A stretch of 64,000 nt of DNA from Solibacillus silvestris. GTDB lineage: Bacteria; Bacillota; Bacilli; Bacillales_A; Planococcaceae. Shown here piece after piece: positions 17,401 through 29,700 of this stretch (the first letter of the stretch is position 1; each line of letters begins with the position of its first letter). The notes beneath the pieces were generated by a model. The model was given only the letters and a program-made list of their open reading frames with translations, made no database searches and was not told the origin of the DNA. The stretch lies in NCBI GenBank assembly GCA_001586195.1, contig CP014609.1, positions 3,555,001 to 3,619,000 on the forward strand, given 5' to 3'. The position numbers and the translations under genes were made by a program.

Positions 17401-18696
17401 TTATTTCATAAAGCCTTTATAATGACGCTTCACTAATTGAGACTCTAACTGTTTCATTGTTTCAAGTGCAACACCGACTACGATAATCATACTTGTTCCC
17501 CCGATTTGAGCCGAAGCTGGCAGGTTCATGAAGTTAATGAATAAAATCGGCATTACTGAAATAACTACTAAGAATAAAGCACCAACTAATGTTAAACGAT
17601 AAAGAACTTTTGTTAAGTAAGCTTGAGTGTCATTACCTGGGCGGATACCCGGGATATAGGCACCTTGCTTTTTCAAGTTATCTGCCACATTTTCCGGATT
17701 CACCTGAATGAAAGCATAGAAGTATGTGAAGGCGATAATTAAAGCAACATAGATTAACATACCAACAGGTTTAGTATAGTCAAACGTGTTCGTAATAAAC
17801 GCTGTTACATTATTATCTCCAAAGAATGTTGCTAAAGTTTGAGGTGTAACAATAAACGCAACCGCAAAGATTACCGGAATAACCCCTGCAGCATTTACTT
17901 TTAACGGTAAATGCGTTTGCTGTGCACCAACTTTAGGTGAATTCCCAGCAACTCGTTTTGCATATTGGATTGGAATTTTACGCAACGCTTGTTGAATATA
18001 AATAACTCCAACGACAACAGCAAGCAGCACTAGAACTAATAGAACTAAAATGGCAATATTGATAAACAATTGATCGCCAGCCCCATCAATTTGTTGTGCA
18101 TAGATTTGGTTTACTGCGTTAGGAATCGCAGCTACGATACCAGCGAAGATAATGATAGAAATACCATTACCAACACCATATGCAGTAATTTGTTCAGATA
18201 ACCACAATATGAATGCTGTACCTGCAGTTAATACGATTGAAATCGTTAAGTATGATTGAATACTAGTATCCGTAATCAATGATCCGCCATAAAATTGGTT
18301 AAACCCAAAGCTCATTGCGAAAGATTGAATGAATGCTAATACAATCGTGAAATAACGAGTGAATTGAGCCAACTTGCGTCGACCTACATCACCTTGTTTC
18401 GCCCATTCTGCAAACTTAGGTACTACATCCATTTGAAGTAACTGGACAATAATTGAGGCTGTGATGTACGGCATAATCCCCATCGCAAAGATTGAGAAGT
18501 TTGCCAATGCACCACCGCCAAACGTATTAAGGAAACCTACTAAGCTGAACTCATCAGTTGCCTTTAATACATCTGCGTTAACATTTGGTACCGGAATGAA
18601 TGTTCCGAGACGAAAAATGATTAACATTAAAAGTGTGAAGATGATTTTATTTCGTATATCTCGAACGCGCATAAAGTTAGAGATTGTCTGAAACAT
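17401..18696 (-). CDS. secY: Protein translocase subunit SecY
   Basis: SecY (431 residues), the ten-segment channel of the general secretion pathway; its partner SecE is also in the window. Family stretches include RLGTFIPVPNVN after the first membrane segment, FAMGIMPYITASIIVQLLQMD (plug and segment 2), and the cytoplasmic loop QQALRKIPIQYAKR. Its ATG shares one base with the rplO stop (TAATG), so it is translationally coupled to rplO in the spc operon. Confidence 0.98.
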   Translation of the reverse strand: MFQTISNFMRVRDIRNKIIFTLLMLIIFRLGTFIPVPNVNADVLKATDEFSLVGFLNTFGGGALANFSIFAMGIMPYITASIIVQLLQMDVVPKFAEWAKQGDVGRRKLAQFTRYFTIVLAFIQSFAMSFGFNQFYGGSLITDTSIQSYLTISIVLTAGTAFILWLSEQITAYGVGNGISIIIFAGIVAAIPNAVNQIYAQQIDGAGDQLFINIAILVLLVLVLLAVVVGVIYIQQALRKIPIQYAKRVAGNSPKVGAQQTHLPLKVNAAGVIPVIFAVAFIVTPQTLATFFGDNNVTAFITNTFDYTKPVGMLIYVALIIAFTYFYAFIQVNPENVADNLKKQGAYIPGIRPGNDTQAYLTKVLYRLTLVGALFLVVISVMPILFINFMNLPASAQIGGTSMIIVVGVALETMKQLESQLVKRHYKGFMK

Positions 18697-19136
18697 TAGA
18701 TCACCTCAGTTGTTCCGCCAGCGTTCTCAATTGCTTCTTTAGCAGAAGCAGAGAATTTGTGAGCCTTAACATTAAGCTTAACGCTTAATGTACCATGACC
18801 TAGAATTTTGATTCCAGCTTTTTCGTTGCTCACGATACCAGTTTCTAATAATAATGCAGGTGTTACTTCTGCACCATCTTCAAAACGGTTTAACGCGTCA
18901 AGGTTAACGATAGCGTATTCTTTACGGTTAATGTTCGTAAAGCCACGTTTAGGTAAACGACGGAAAAGTGGGTTTTGACCCCCCTCAAATCCTGGGCGAA
19001 CGCCGCCGCCAGAACGAGCGTTTTGACCTTTATGACCTTTACCAGAAGTTTTACCGTTACCAGAACCGATACCACGACCAACGCGGTTACGTACTTTACG
19101 TGAACCTTCTGCTGGTTTTAACTCATGAAGTTTCAT
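18696..19136 (-). CDS. rplO: 50S ribosomal protein L15
   Basis: L15 of 146 residues. The glycine-rich basic N-terminus ([20 protein letters not shown], then [23 protein letters not shown]) is diagnostic. It stands between rpmD and secY, as in other Firmicutes. Confidence 0.98.
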   Translation of the reverse strand: MKLHELKPAEGSRKVRNRVGRGIGSGNGKTSGKGHKGQNARSGGGVRPGFEGGQNPLFRRLPKRGFTNINRKEYAIVNLDALNRFEDGAEVTPALLLETGIVSNEKAGIKILGHGTLSVKLNVKAHKFSASAKEAIENAGGTTEVI

Positions 19137-19169
19137 TTGGGTGGCACCTCCTTGTTCGTATAATTGAAA

Positions 19170-19349
19170 TTAAATTTCTTTAACAGTAACTAAGTGAGCT
19201 ACTTTTGTAATCATCCCGCGGATCGCAGCGTTATCAGCTTGTTCCACAGTTTGGTTTAATTTACGTAATCCTAAAGCCTCAACAACTTTACGTTGGTTTG
19301 GTTTAGTACCGATGACAGATTTATTAAGGGTAATTTGTAATTTAGCCAT
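19170..19349 (-). CDS. rpmD: 50S ribosomal protein L30
   Basis: A 59-residue frame starting [20 protein letters not shown] and continuing with [16 protein letters not shown], the pattern of bacterial L30. Position between rpsE and rplO is standard. The ATG is preceded by a G-rich ribosome binding site (AAGGGGGG). Confidence 0.96.
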   Translation of the reverse strand: MAKLQITLNKSVIGTKPNQRKVVEALGLRKLNQTVEQADNAAIRGMITKVAHLVTVKEI

Positions 19350-19363
19350 TATAATTCCCCCCC

Positions 19364-19864
19364 TTATCCTAATAACTCTTCCACTGATTTACCACGTAGT
19401 TTTGCAACTTCTTCTACGCGTTTTAATTCAGTTAAACCTGCTACAGTTGCACGCACCATGTTGATTGGTGTGTTTGAACCAAGAGATTTTGAAAGAATAT
19501 CAGTAATACCAGCTAGTTCAAGTACGGCACGTACTGGACCACCAGCGATAACTCCTGTACCAGGAGCTGCAGGTTTGATTAAGATTGAACCTGCACCGAA
19601 GCGACCTTGCACTAAGTGTGGAGTAGTTCCACCCACGCGTGGTACTTCGATTAAGTTTTTCTTCGCGTCTTCAACAGCCTTACGGATTGCATCTGGAACC
19701 TCTTGGGCTTTACCAGTACCAAATCCTACATGACCATTTTTATCTCCTACTACTACTAGAGCAGAGAAGCGGAAGCGACGACCACCTTTAACAACTTTAG
19801 CAACACGGTTAATTGTAACTACGCGTTCTTCAAGTTCTAATTTGTTTGCGTCAATGCGACTCAT
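19364..19864 (-). CDS. rpsE: 30S ribosomal protein S5
   Basis: S5 of 166 residues, involved in mRNA entry and decoding accuracy. The loop at the spectinomycin-response site ([18 protein letters not shown]) looks wild-type. [20 protein letters not shown] and the C-terminal [12 protein letters not shown] are typical. It lies between rplR and rpmD. Confidence 0.98.
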   Translation of the reverse strand: MSRIDANKLELEERVVTINRVAKVVKGGRRFRFSALVVVGDKNGHVGFGTGKAQEVPDAIRKAVEDAKKNLIEVPRVGGTTPHLVQGRFGAGSILIKPAAPGTGVIAGGPVRAVLELAGITDILSKSLGSNTPINMVRATVAGLTELKRVEEVAKLRGKSVEELLG

Positions 19865-19885
19865 GAAGTATGTCCCTCCTTCTTA

Positions 19886-20245
19886 TTAAAATTCTAAGCC
19901 GTTTTCACGTGCAGCTTCTGCTAAAGCTTTTACACGTCCGTGATATAAGTAACCGCTACGGTCAAATACTACTGTAGTAATATTTTTTTCAGCAGCGCGT
20001 TTAGCGATTGTTTCACCGATTTTAGCAGCAGCTTCTACGTTTGCGCCCATACCTTCGAAAGCTTTTTCTTGAGTATTAGCAGAAACTAAAGTTACGCCAG
20101 CTACGTCATCGATTAGTTGTGCATAGATGTTCTTGTTAGAACGGAATACGTTTAAACGTGGACGTTGTGCAGTACCCGAAATTTTAGAACGAACACGCCC
20201 ATGACGTTTTTTACGAACTTGATTTTTATCTTGTTTCGTAATCAC
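19886..20245 (-). CDS. rplR: 50S ribosomal protein L18
   Basis: L18 binds 5S rRNA. The frame is open from an ATG at 20263, but that ATG is part of the ribosome binding site AAAGGAG. A GTG at 20245, eight bases after it, begins [18 protein letters not shown] and matches the family start, giving 119 residues. Other marks are [16 protein letters not shown] and the end [11 protein letters not shown]. Confidence 0.97.
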   Translation of the reverse strand: MITKQDKNQVRKKRHGRVRSKISGTAQRPRLNVFRSNKNIYAQLIDDVAGVTLVSANTQEKAFEGMGANVEAAAKIGETIAKRAAEKNITTVVFDRSGYLYHGRVKALAEAARENGLEF

Positions 20246-20286
20246 AGTGGTCACTCCTTTCAAAAATTAATGCGGTTTATGCCGCA

Positions 20287-20826
20287 TTATTTACCTGTTT
20301 TACCTTCTTTACGGCGAACGAATTCACCTTCGTAACGGATCCCTTTACCTTTGTAAGGCTCTGGTGGACGTACGTCACGGATGTTAGATGCTAATGCACC
20401 AACACGCTCTTTAGAAATACCTTTAACGATGATCTTCGTGTTCGAAGGAACTTCGACCTCTAAACCTTGCTCAGGTGTAAACTCAACTGGGTGAGAGTAA
20501 CCAACGTTTAGTACAAGCTTAGTACCTTGTAACTGTGCACGGTAACCTACACCGATAAGTTCTAGAGTACGAGTGAAGCCTTCAGAAACACCTGTTACCA
20601 TGTTAGCTAGTAACGCACGAGTTGTACCGTGGTTTGTACGGTGTTCTTTAGAATCAGAAGGACGAACAACTGATAAAGTGTTGCCTTCTTGCTCGATTTT
20701 CATATCTTGGTTGAATTGACGAGTTAATTCGCCTTTAGGACCTTTAACAGTAACAAGATTGTCGGCACCGACTTCGATTGTTACGTTAGCAGGTACCTCG
20801 ATAACTTTTTTACCTACGCGAGACAT
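20287..20826 (-). CDS. rplF: 50S ribosomal protein L6
   Basis: L6 of 179 residues, near the GTPase-associated centre. Two repeated domains are visible, with [16 protein letters not shown] at the start and the C-terminal signature [16 protein letters not shown]. It lies between rpsH and rplR. Confidence 0.98.
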   Translation of the reverse strand: MSRVGKKVIEVPANVTIEVGADNLVTVKGPKGELTRQFNQDMKIEQEGNTLSVVRPSDSKEHRTNHGTTRALLANMVTGVSEGFTRTLELIGVGYRAQLQGTKLVLNVGYSHPVEFTPEQGLEVEVPSNTKIIVKGISKERVGALASNIRDVRPPEPYKGKGIRYEGEFVRRKEGKTGK

Positions 20827-20857
20827 TTATATTGCACCTCCGTTCTTTTCTTACTAA

Positions 20858-21256
20858 TTACCAAATGTATGCTAAGATTTCTCCGCCAACTTGTTTAGCG
20901 CGAGCTTCTTTGTCAGTTAATAAACCGTTTGAAGTAGATACTAAAGCGATACCAAGACCGTTTAATACTTTAGGTACTTCGTTTGTTTTAGCATATACAC
21001 GTAAACCTGGTTTAGAAATACGTTTAAGACCAGTGATAACACGCTCGTTCTCTTTACCATATTTTAAGAAAATACGGATGATACCTTGCTTGTTGTCTTC
21101 TACATATTCTACATCACGTACGAAACCTTCACGCTTTAAAATTTCAGCGATCTCTTTCTTAACGTTAGAAGCAGGAACTTCTAACTTCTCGTGACGTACC
21201 ATGTTCGCATTACGAATGCGTGTAAGCATATCTGCAATCGGATCAGTCATTGTCAT
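20858..21256 (-). CDS. rpsH: 30S ribosomal protein S8
   Basis: S8 of 132 residues, a primary 16S rRNA binder; in E. coli it is the translational repressor of the spc operon. Starts [20 protein letters not shown] and ends with [20 protein letters not shown]. It lies between rpsN and rplF. Confidence 0.98.
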   Translation of the reverse strand: MTMTDPIADMLTRIRNANMVRHEKLEVPASNVKKEIAEILKREGFVRDVEYVEDNKQGIIRIFLKYGKENERVITGLKRISKPGLRVYAKTNEVPKVLNGLGIALVSTSNGLLTDKEARAKQVGGEILAYIW

Positions 21257-21286
21257 GAAAATTTACCTCCTTCCCAAATTAGGGGA

Positions 21287-21490
<204 letters not shown>

Positions 21491-21493
21491 TTA

Positions 21494-22033
21494 TTACTTT
21501 TGGAACGGCATACCGAACTGTGTTAATAACTCGCGAGCTTCTTCGTCAGAATTCGCAGTAGTTACGATCACGATGTCCATACCGCGTACTTTTGAAACTT
21601 TATCGTAATCGATTTCTGGGAAAATCAATTGCTCTTTAACACCTAATGTATAGTTACCGCGACCATCGAATGCTTTTTTAGAAACACCACGGAAGTCACG
21701 TACACGTGGAAGTGCGATAGAGATTAATTTATCCAGGAATTCATACATACGCTCACCGCGTAATGTAACTTTAGCACCGATCGCTTGACCTTCACGTAAA
21801 CGGAAACCTGCGATAGATTTTTTCGCTTTAGTTACTACTGGTTTTTGTCCAGTAATTATTGTTAATTCTTCTACAGCTACATCAAGAGCTTTTGAGTTTT
21901 GAACAGCGTCACCAACACCCATGTTGATTACGATTTTCTCCACTTTTGGAACTTGCATTACTGATTTATATTCGAACTTGCTCATTAGAGCAGGTGAAAC
22001 TTCATTTGAATACTTTTCTTTTAGGCGGCTCAT
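21494..22033 (-). CDS. rplE: 50S ribosomal protein L5
   Basis: L5 of 179 residues, which binds 5S rRNA and contacts the P-site tRNA and S13. Marks are [39 protein letters not shown] and the C-terminal [20 protein letters not shown]. It lies between rplX and rpsN. Confidence 0.98.
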   Translation of the reverse strand: MSRLKEKYSNEVSPALMSKFEYKSVMQVPKVEKIVINMGVGDAVQNSKALDVAVEELTIITGQKPVVTKAKKSIAGFRLREGQAIGAKVTLRGERMYEFLDKLISIALPRVRDFRGVSKKAFDGRGNYTLGVKEQLIFPEIDYDKVSKVRGMDIVIVTTANSDEEARELLTQFGMPFQK

Positions 22034-22061
22034 GTGTGTACCTCCCTTCTCAATTTACTTA

Positions 22062-22370
22062 TTAGTCGATTACTACACCTGATTTTTTTGCAACACGAAC
22101 TTTTTTGCCATCCTTGATCTCAATACCTACACGAGTCGGCTCGCCAGATTTAGGATCGATTAGCATTACGTTCGAAATGTGGATTGCAGCTTCTTGAGAT
22201 ACAATTCCACCTTGTGGGTTAAGTTGGTTAGGTTTAACGTGTTTCTTAACGATGTTTACACCTTCAACAAGAACACGGTCTTGTTTAGGGAAAGCAGCTA
22301 AGATTACGCCTTCTTTACCTTTGTCTTTACCAGTAATTACTTTTACTTTGTCGCCCTTTTTAACATGCAT
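22062..22370 (-). CDS. rplX: 50S ribosomal protein L24
   Basis: L24 of 102 residues, an assembly initiator with an N-terminal KOW motif ([20 protein letters not shown]). The frame extends upstream to 22403, but AAGGAGG lies in that extension; the ATG at 22370 after it starts the family sequence MHVKKGDKV. It is between rplN and rplE. Confidence 0.97.
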   Translation of the reverse strand: MHVKKGDKVKVITGKDKGKEGVILAAFPKQDRVLVEGVNIVKKHVKPNQLNPQGGIVSQEAAIHISNVMLIDPKSGEPTRVGIEIKDGKKVRVAKKSGVVID

Positions 22371-22407
22371 TATGTGTCGCACCTCCTTGATTGGTACTGT
22401 CATGAAA

Positions 22408-22776
22408 TTAAAGAACTTCTGGAGCTAAAGAAACGATTTTCATGAAGTTGCCATCACGTAATTCACGTGCAACTGGTCCGAAAATACGAGTTCCGCGTGG
22501 TGATTTATCATCTTTGATAATTACGCAAGCATTCTCATCAAATTTAATGTAAGTACCGTCTTTACGACGAGCACCTGATTTTGTGCGAACGATAACAGCC
22601 TTAACAACGTCACCTTTCTTGACAACGCCACCTGGTGTTGCTTTCTTAACTGTACAAACAACGATATCTCCGATGTTTGCAGTTTTACGACCAGAACCAC
22701 CAAGTACTTTAATCGTTAAAACTTCACGTGCACCTGAGTTGTCAGCAACTTTCATACGACTTTCTTGTTGAATCAC
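22408..22776 (-). CDS. rplN: 50S ribosomal protein L14
   Basis: L14 of 122 residues, at the subunit interface. Starts [42 protein letters not shown] and [20 protein letters not shown] follow as expected. It lies between rpsQ and rplX. Confidence 0.98.
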   Translation of the reverse strand: MIQQESRMKVADNSGAREVLTIKVLGGSGRKTANIGDIVVCTVKKATPGGVVKKGDVVKAVIVRTKSGARRKDGTYIKFDENACVIIKDDKSPRGTRIFGPVARELRDGNFMKIVSLAPEVL

Positions 22777-22822
22777 TTAGGTTACCTCCCTTCGGAAATA
22801 TATTTTATTCCGAAATGTGTTA

Positions 22823-23086
22823 TTAAATAATAACCGCTTTTTCTACAACTTCAACTAAACGGAAGCGTTTAGTAGCTGATAGCGGGCGAGTTTCCATGAT
22901 ACGTACGATATCACCGATATTCGCAGTGTTTAGCTCATCATGAGCTTTAAACTTTTTCGAGTATTTTACACGCTTGCCATAAAGCTTGTGCTTTTTATGA
23001 GTTTCAACTAATACAGAAATTGTCTTATCCATTTTGTCTGAAACAACACGGCCCGTGTAAACTTTGCGTTGGTTACGCTCAGTCAT
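22823..23086 (-). CDS. rpsQ: 30S ribosomal protein S17
   Basis: S17 of 87 residues, an OB-fold primary 16S rRNA binder. Family marks: [38 protein letters not shown] and [19 protein letters not shown]. It lies between rpmC and rplN. Confidence 0.98.
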   Translation of the reverse strand: MTERNQRKVYTGRVVSDKMDKTISVLVETHKKHKLYGKRVKYSKKFKAHDELNTANIGDIVRIMETRPLSATKRFRLVEVVEKAVII

Positions 23087-23104
23087 ACTTAAAACCCTCC
23101 TTTA

Positions 23105-23729
<625 letters not shown>

Positions 23730-23730
23730 A

Positions 23731-24387
23731 TTATTTGCCTCCTTCCACAGAGTTCTTTTTAGTAGGAAGGACTTCACCACGGTAGATCCAAACTTTAACG
23801 CCTAGTTTACCGTAAGTAGTATCAGCTTCAGCATGTGCGTAATCAATGTCAGCACGTAATGTATGAAGCGGAACAGTTCCTTCACTATAGTGTTCAGCAC
23901 GCGCGATATCAGCGCCACCTAAACGACCAGATACTTGTGTTTTAATACCTTTTGCACCAGCGCGCATTGTGCGTTGGATTGATTGTTTTTGAGCACGACG
24001 GAATGATACGCGGTTCTCAAGTTGACGAGCGATGTTTTCAGCTACTAATTTAGCGTCAAGATCTGCACGTTTGATTTCAATAATGTTGATATGCACACGT
24101 TTACCAGTTACTTCAGTTAAGTGTTTACGTAAGTTTTCAACTTCCGTACCACCTTTACCGATAACCATACCTGGTTTCGCAGTGTGAATAGTGATGTTTA
24201 CGCGATTTGCAGCGCGTTCGATTTCTACTTTAGATACAGATGCATCTTTAAGTTTAGTTTCGATATATTTACGTACTTTGATGTCTTCGTGTAATAAGTT
24301 AGCGTAGTCTTTCTCAGCGAACCACTTTGACTCCCAGTCACGAATAACACCAACACGTAGTCCTATTGGATGTACTTTTTGACCCAC
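23731..24387 (-). CDS. rpsC: 30S ribosomal protein S3
   Basis: S3 of 218 residues, at the mRNA entry tunnel with helicase activity. It has the KH domain ([20 protein letters not shown]) and the C-terminal [16 protein letters not shown]. Starts [20 protein letters not shown]. It lies three bases after rplV. Confidence 0.98.
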   Translation of the reverse strand: MGQKVHPIGLRVGVIRDWESKWFAEKDYANLLHEDIKVRKYIETKLKDASVSKVEIERAANRVNITIHTAKPGMVIGKGGTEVENLRKHLTEVTGKRVHINIIEIKRADLDAKLVAENIARQLENRVSFRRAQKQSIQRTMRAGAKGIKTQVSGRLGGADIARAEHYSEGTVPLHTLRADIDYAHAEADTTYGKLGVKVWIYRGEVLPTKKNSVEGGK

Positions 24388-24390
24388 GGA

Positions 24391-24735
24391 TTAAACCTCC
24401 TTCTTCTCAGATACCACGATTGTAATGTGGCTAGTACGTTTGTTGATTGCCGACGCACGACCTTGTGCACGTGGACGGAAACGTTTTAATGTTGGACCTT
24501 CATCAACAAAGATTTCAGATACAACTAAGTTATTAACATCTAACTCATAGTTATGTTCAGCGTTAGCAACTGCAGATTTTAATACTTTCTCAACGACTGG
24601 AGACGCCGCTTTTGGAGTATGACGTAAAATTGCAACTGCTTCACCAATTTGCTTGCCTCGGATTAAGTCTACTACTAGACGAACTTTACGAGGAGCGATA
24701 CGAACTGTACGAGCGATAGCTTTAGCTTGTGTCAT
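24391..24735 (-). CDS. rplV: 50S ribosomal protein L22
   Basis: L22 of 114 residues, whose long hairpin lines the exit tunnel. Family marks are [20 protein letters not shown] and the loop [20 protein letters not shown]; the macrolide-response loop is not altered in any obvious way. It lies between rpsS and rpsC. Confidence 0.98.
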   Translation of the reverse strand: MTQAKAIARTVRIAPRKVRLVVDLIRGKQIGEAVAILRHTPKAASPVVEKVLKSAVANAEHNYELDVNNLVVSEIFVDEGPTLKRFRPRAQGRASAINKRTSHITIVVSEKKEV

Positions 24736-24757
24736 TAGGATTTACCTCCTCTCAAAA

Positions 24758-25036
24758 TTAGCGTCTTGTTTTCTTGTCATCTGCACCGTGACCTTTATAA
24801 GTACGAGTTGGTGCGAACTCACCAAGTTTATGACCTACCATATCTTCAGTTACGTATACAGGAACGTGTTTACGTCCATCATATACAGCGATTGTTAAAC
24901 CGATGAAGTTTGGGAAGATAGTAGAACGGCGAGACCAAGTTTTGATAACCTGTTTTTTCTCAGAAGCCTCTTGTGCTTCCACCTTTTTCATTAGGTGGTC
25001 ATCAACAAAAGGTCCTTTCTTTAAGCTGCGACCCAT
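24758..25036 (-). CDS. rpsS: 30S ribosomal protein S19
   Basis: S19 of 92 residues, at the top of the small-subunit head. Starts [40 protein letters not shown] and the end [18 protein letters not shown] are typical. It lies between rplB and rplV. Confidence 0.98.
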   Translation of the reverse strand: MGRSLKKGPFVDDHLMKKVEAQEASEKKQVIKTWSRRSTIFPNFIGLTIAVYDGRKHVPVYVTEDMVGHKLGEFAPTRTYKGHGADDKKTRR

Positions 25037-25096
25037 TTAGGAACCTCCCTCCGTGATACGACCACGGCTCTCGAACTGAACCGTAGTTTTACCACA

Positions 25097-25927
25097 TTAT
25101 TTTTTACGTCCACGAATAATAAATTTAGATGATTTATTTTTCTTGCTACGAGTTTTGTAACCAAGAGCTGGTTTGCCCCATGGTGTCATTGGAGATTTAC
25201 GTCCGATTGGAGAACGTCCTTCACCACCACCGTGTGGGTGATCGTTAGGGTTCATTACAGAACCACGTACTGTTGGGCGTTTACCTAACCAACGAGAACG
25301 ACCTGCTTTACCGATGTTGATAAGTTCGTGTTGTTCGTTACCAACTTGACCGATTGTTGCACGGCAAGTAGCAAGGATTAAACGTACTTCACCAGATTGT
25401 AAGCGAACGATTACGTACTTGCCTTCACGACCTAATACTTGCGCAGAAGTACCAGCAGAACGTACTAATTGTCCACCTTTACCAGGTTTCATTTCGATGT
25501 TATGGATTGTAGTACCCATTGGAATGTTTGCTAATGGTAATGCGTTACCTACTTTGATATCCGCTTCTGGACCTGAATAAATAGTTTGACCTACTTCAAG
25601 ACCTTTCGGAGCTAAGATGTAACGTTTTTCACCGTCAGCATAGTTAATTAAAGCGATGTTCGCAGAACGGTTTGGATCGTACTCGATTGTAGCAACGCGT
25701 CCTGGAATGCCGTCTTTAAGACGTTTAAAATCGATAACACGGTATTGTTTCTTGTGACCGCCACCGTGATGACGAACAGTAATTTTACCCTGGTTGTTAC
25801 GACCAGCTTTGCGTTTAGTCGGTTCTAATAAAGACTTTTCAGGTTTATTAGTAGTGATTTCAGCAAAGTCAGAAGACGTCATGTTACGACGACCATTTGA
25901 GGTTGGCTTATACTTTTTAATCGCCAT
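25097..25927 (-). CDS. rplB: 50S ribosomal protein L2
   Basis: L2 of 276 residues, needed for subunit joining and peptidyl transfer. Starts [16 protein letters not shown]; the conserved C-terminal loop around [19 protein letters not shown] contains the invariant His. It lies between rplW and rpsS. Confidence 0.99.
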   Translation of the reverse strand: MAIKKYKPTSNGRRNMTSSDFAEITTNKPEKSLLEPTKRKAGRNNQGKITVRHHGGGHKKQYRVIDFKRLKDGIPGRVATIEYDPNRSANIALINYADGEKRYILAPKGLEVGQTIYSGPEADIKVGNALPLANIPMGTTIHNIEMKPGKGGQLVRSAGTSAQVLGREGKYVIVRLQSGEVRLILATCRATIGQVGNEQHELINIGKAGRSRWLGKRPTVRGSVMNPNDHPHGGGEGRSPIGRKSPMTPWGKPALGYKTRSKKNKSSKFIIRGRKK

Positions 25928-25970
25928 TTGTATTCCCTCCTTCTTTAAGGTTACTTATATAAATTTGAAA

Positions 25971-26255
25971 TTAGATTTCGAATAACTCGATTTCTTTTGA
26001 ATCAGCAGTTAATTTAACAATCGCTTTACGACGTTTGTTAGTGTATCCACCGAATTTACCAACGCGTTTGAACTTACCTTTGTAGTTCATTACGTTTACT
26101 TTCTCAACTTTAACACCGAAGATTTCTTCAACAGCGTCTTTAACTTGAGTTTTGTTAGCGCGAGTGTCTACTTCGAAAGTATACTTTTTCTCTGCCATAA
26201 TTTCTGAAGAACGCTCAGTAATGACCGGACGTTTTAAGATATCACGTGCTTCCAT
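25971..26255 (-). CDS. rplW: 50S ribosomal protein L23
   Basis: L23 of 94 residues, the docking site for trigger factor and SRP at the tunnel exit. Starts [40 protein letters not shown] is typical. Its ATG shares one base with the rplD stop (TAATG). Confidence 0.98.
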   Translation of the reverse strand: MEARDILKRPVITERSSEIMAEKKYTFEVDTRANKTQVKDAVEEIFGVKVEKVNVMNYKGKFKRVGKFGGYTNKRRKAIVKLTADSKEIELFEI

Positions 26256-26878
26256 TATCCAAGCACCTCCTCAACTTTTTTTACAGCATCTTGAGTGAAT
26301 ACAACTTTATCGTGACCTAATAGATCTAATACGTTGATTCCTTCAGCTGTTAACACTGTAACACCAGGGATGTTACGAGCAGATAAAATAGCGTTTTCGT
26401 TAACTTCAGCAGTTACGAATAATGCTTTTTTGCTGATTTCTAAAGCAGCTAATACTGATTTGAAATCTTTTGTTTTTGGTGCATCAAATGATAATGCATC
26501 AAGTACTACTAAGTTTTGCTCTAATACTTTTGCAGATAAAGCAGACTTAATCGCTAAGCGACGAACTTTCTTAGGTAGTTTGTAAGAGTAGCTACGTGGA
26601 GTAGGACCGAATACAACACCACCGCCACGCCATTGTGGAGAGCGGATCGAACCTTGACGAGCACGACCAGTTCCTTTTTGACGCCATGGCTTACGACCAC
26701 CACCAGCAACTGCAGAACGGTTTTTAACTTTGTGATTACCTTGACGTAAAGAAGCACGTTGTGCAACTACAGCGTCGAATAATACAGCTTCGTTTGGCTC
26801 GATTCCGAAAATCGCATCGTTTAATTCGATTTCACCAACTGAAGCACCTGTTTGACTAAGTACTGAAACCTTTGTCAT
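26255..26878 (-). CDS. rplD: 50S ribosomal protein L4
   Basis: L4 of 207 residues, whose loop lines the exit tunnel; in E. coli it autoregulates the S10 operon. The loop [20 protein letters not shown] and the following [20 protein letters not shown] are normal, without macrolide-type changes. It lies between rplC and rplW. Confidence 0.98.
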   Translation of the reverse strand: MTKVSVLSQTGASVGEIELNDAIFGIEPNEAVLFDAVVAQRASLRQGNHKVKNRSAVAGGGRKPWRQKGTGRARQGSIRSPQWRGGGVVFGPTPRSYSYKLPKKVRRLAIKSALSAKVLEQNLVVLDALSFDAPKTKDFKSVLAALEISKKALFVTAEVNENAILSARNIPGVTVLTAEGINVLDLLGHDKVVFTQDAVKKVEEVLG

Positions 26879-26905
26879 TCCTGTTTCCTCCTTTCTTTAA
26901 GAGAA

Positions 26906-27535
26906 TTATTTTGATTTAATAGCAGTTTTAACTGTTACTAATGCTTTTTTAGAACCAGGAACATTACCTTTAACAAGTAGTAAGTTGCGCTCTACATCAA
27001 CCTTAACGATTTCAAGGTTTTGAATAGTAACAACTGTGCCACCCATTTGACCAGGTAATTTCTTTTGTTTGAATACGCGGTTCGGAGCAACTGGACCCAT
27101 TGAACCAGGACGACGGTGGTAACGAGAACCGTGAGACATAGGGCCGCGAGATTGACCATGACGTTTAATAACACCTTGGAAACCTTTACCTTTTGTTACA
27201 CCTGTTACATCGATTACATCGCCTTCAGCGAAAATTTCAACCTTGACTTCTTGACCAACTTCGTAAGTCGCAGCTTCTAAGTTGCGGAACTCACGGATGA
27301 AGCGCTTAGGAGCAGTATTTGCTTTTGCTACGTGACCTTGTTCAGGTTTGTTTGAAAGCTTAACGCGCTTATCTTCAAAACCTAATTGGATCGCTTCGTA
27401 GCCATCAGTTTCAACAGATTTCTTTTGTAAAACTACGTTTGGAGTAGCTTCGATTACTGTTACTGGGATAAGATCTCCGTTTTCAGCGAAAACTTGAGTC
27501 ATACCAATTTTTCTACCTAAGATTCCTTTAGTCAT
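26906..27535 (-). CDS. rplC: 50S ribosomal protein L3
   Basis: L3 of 209 residues, an assembly initiator whose finger approaches the peptidyl-transferase centre. Starts [20 protein letters not shown]; the finger [20 protein letters not shown] and [17 protein letters not shown] are clear. It follows rpsJ. Confidence 0.98.
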   Translation of the reverse strand: MTKGILGRKIGMTQVFAENGDLIPVTVIEATPNVVLQKKSVETDGYEAIQLGFEDKRVKLSNKPEQGHVAKANTAPKRFIREFRNLEAATYEVGQEVKVEIFAEGDVIDVTGVTKGKGFQGVIKRHGQSRGPMSHGSRYHRRPGSMGPVAPNRVFKQKKLPGQMGGTVVTIQNLEIVKVDVERNLLLVKGNVPGSKKALVTVKTAIKSK

Positions 27536-27586
27536 TTGTCACACCTCCTGTAAATTTTAGAAAAAAGTTTATATTTGTTTTTACCA

Positions 27587-28090
<504 letters not shown>

Positions 28091-28212
28091 TTATAAATAG
28101 GTTCGCTCTTTTTGAGCCGTTTTCTAGTATATAAGTTTATGACGGTGAAAGCAACTGAAAAGGGAGTAATATGCTTTAAATATATTATTCTGAAAACAAT
28201 TGCTACAGAAAA

Positions 28213-28252
28213 TGAAAAAATCGTCGCTTTCTCTTTGCTGAAAGCGACGACT
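28213..28252 (-). terminator. Terminator of the YuiF-like transporter gene
   Basis: TCGTCGCTTTC (28221-28231) pairs with GAAAGCGACGA (28240-28250), an 11-bp stem followed on the minus strand by six T. It directly follows the gene's stop codon. Confidence 0.92.
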
Positions 28253-28255
28253 ATA

Positions 28256-29575
28256 TTATAGGAAGAAAACGACTGCAATCCAGCCGAAAATAATCTGTGG
28301 AATATTATAGAAGAGAAATGTCGGTACACAAGTATCCCAAATATGGTTGTGCTGTCCATCGACATTTAATCCTGCTGTCGGTCCTAATGTAGAATCGGAT
28401 GCCGGTGAGCCAGCATCACCAAGTACACCCGCTGTTCCGATTAAACAGATGATCGCTAATTCGCTTAGTCCCAGTTCCATTGCAATTGGAACAAAGATTG
28501 CTGCAATGATTGGAATTGTTGCAAATGAAGAACCAATTCCCATTGTGACAATTAAACCGACAATTAACATAATTAAAACTGCAATACTTACATTCCCGTT
28601 AAAAATATCCATTGCACCGGATACTAATAACTCAACATCTCCTGTCGCATTAATGACAGCAGAGAACCCGTTTGCTGAAATCATAACGAAACCGACAAAC
28701 GCCATCATCCGCATTCCATCCGATAGGACTGCATCTGCTTCTTTTACTTTTAGCGTCCCTGTTATATACAAAATTATAATACCGGCAATTGATCCGACAA
28801 TCATTGAATCCGTCATTACTTGTACTGCTATAGAAGTAACTAGTGCTACTGCAGCGAATATGATGTGCAGTTTATTTACTTCTTTATTTAAGTCATTCGT
28901 TGTTTCCAGTTCAACGTTTTCGTATTGTCTTGGTTTACGATAGGCAACGAAGGCACCTACAAGCCCTACAGCCATCCCTAACGCTACTATAGCCATCGCC
29001 TTTGGAACATCTCCCAAAGCAACGTCTAACCCCGCTAAGGCCATTTGGTCGACTATAATCCCCTGATAGATCAAACCAAACCCTGCAGGAATGAACATAT
29101 ACGGCATTACTAACCCGAATGTTAGAATACATGCGATTAAACGGCGGTCTATTTGCAGCATGTTCATAATTTTAATCATCGGCGGTACGATTAAAGGAAT
29201 AAATGCAATATGCACCGGAATCAGGTTTTGCGACATGATCGCCATTGCCAGCAGCACTAGGAAGATTAATGCTTTGGCAGCACCTTTCTTTTGAGTATCG
29301 CCTTCATTCTGTACAATTTTTAAAATTGCTTTCACTAATACTTCAGGTATACCGGTACGTGAGATTGCAAGTGCAAATCCACCAAGCAGTGCATAGCTTA
29401 GCGCAATTGTTGCACCCCCGCCAAGACCGTCGACAAAGGCCTTGATTGTTTCTGTTATATTTAATCCGCCGGCAAGGCCACCAATAATCGCCCCGACCGT
29501 CAGAGATAAAACGACATTTATACGTAGTAGGCTTAAAATAAGCATAACCCCTACCGCTATTAAAACAGCATTCAT
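28256..29575 (-). CDS. Na+/H+ antiporter-family membrane transporter (YuiF-like)
   Basis: A very hydrophobic protein of 439 residues with about 11-12 membrane segments, of the NhaC/ion-transporter superfamily; B. subtilis YuiF is the nearest protein I can recall. Conserved glycine-rich stretches include GALLGG-like ALLGGFALAISRTGIPE and, near the C-terminus, TAGVLGDAGSPASDSTLGPT, typical of this group. The frame opens at a GTG at 29584; the ATG at 29575 has slightly better spacing to a weak GAAAGTGAA. The substrate (Na+/H+ exchange or an amino acid) is not settled for the family. It stands alone, first gene after the S10 promoter in the accessory block, with its own terminator. Confidence 0.8.
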   Translation of the reverse strand: MNAVLIAVGVMLILSLLRINVVLSLTVGAIIGGLAGGLNITETIKAFVDGLGGGATIALSYALLGGFALAISRTGIPEVLVKAILKIVQNEGDTQKKGAAKALIFLVLLAMAIMSQNLIPVHIAFIPLIVPPMIKIMNMLQIDRRLIACILTFGLVMPYMFIPAGFGLIYQGIIVDQMALAGLDVALGDVPKAMAIVALGMAVGLVGAFVAYRKPRQYENVELETTNDLNKEVNKLHIIFAAVALVTSIAVQVMTDSMIVGSIAGIIILYITGTLKVKEADAVLSDGMRMMAFVGFVMISANGFSAVINATGDVELLVSGAMDIFNGNVSIAVLIMLIVGLIVTMGIGSSFATIPIIAAIFVPIAMELGLSELAIICLIGTAGVLGDAGSPASDSTLGPTAGLNVDGQHNHIWDTCVPTFLFYNIPQIIFGWIAVVFFL

Positions 29576-29654
29576 GTTGTACACTTCACTTTCGTCTGCT
29601 AAATTACTAATGTGTTAAAGTTACAAGAAAAACGAACGCGAGTCAACGGATAAA

Positions 29655-29697
29655 GATAAAATAAAACCGTCAAATAAGAGAAAATTGACGGTTTGAA
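29655..29697 (-). terminator. Terminator of the Bce-type module
   Basis: AAACCGTCAA (29664-29673) pairs with TTGACGGTTT (29685-29694). On the minus strand the stem ends GGTTTTATTTT, directly after the permease stop codon. Confidence 0.85.
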
Positions 29698-29700
29698 GTA

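Noticed and set aside
26255-26878. Macrolide-type changes in L4, and in L22
   Set aside because: Tunnel loops look standard.
28100-28130. Small GCTC/GAGC hairpin upstream of the S10 promoter
   Set aside because: Four-base stem only, no T-run; likely chance.
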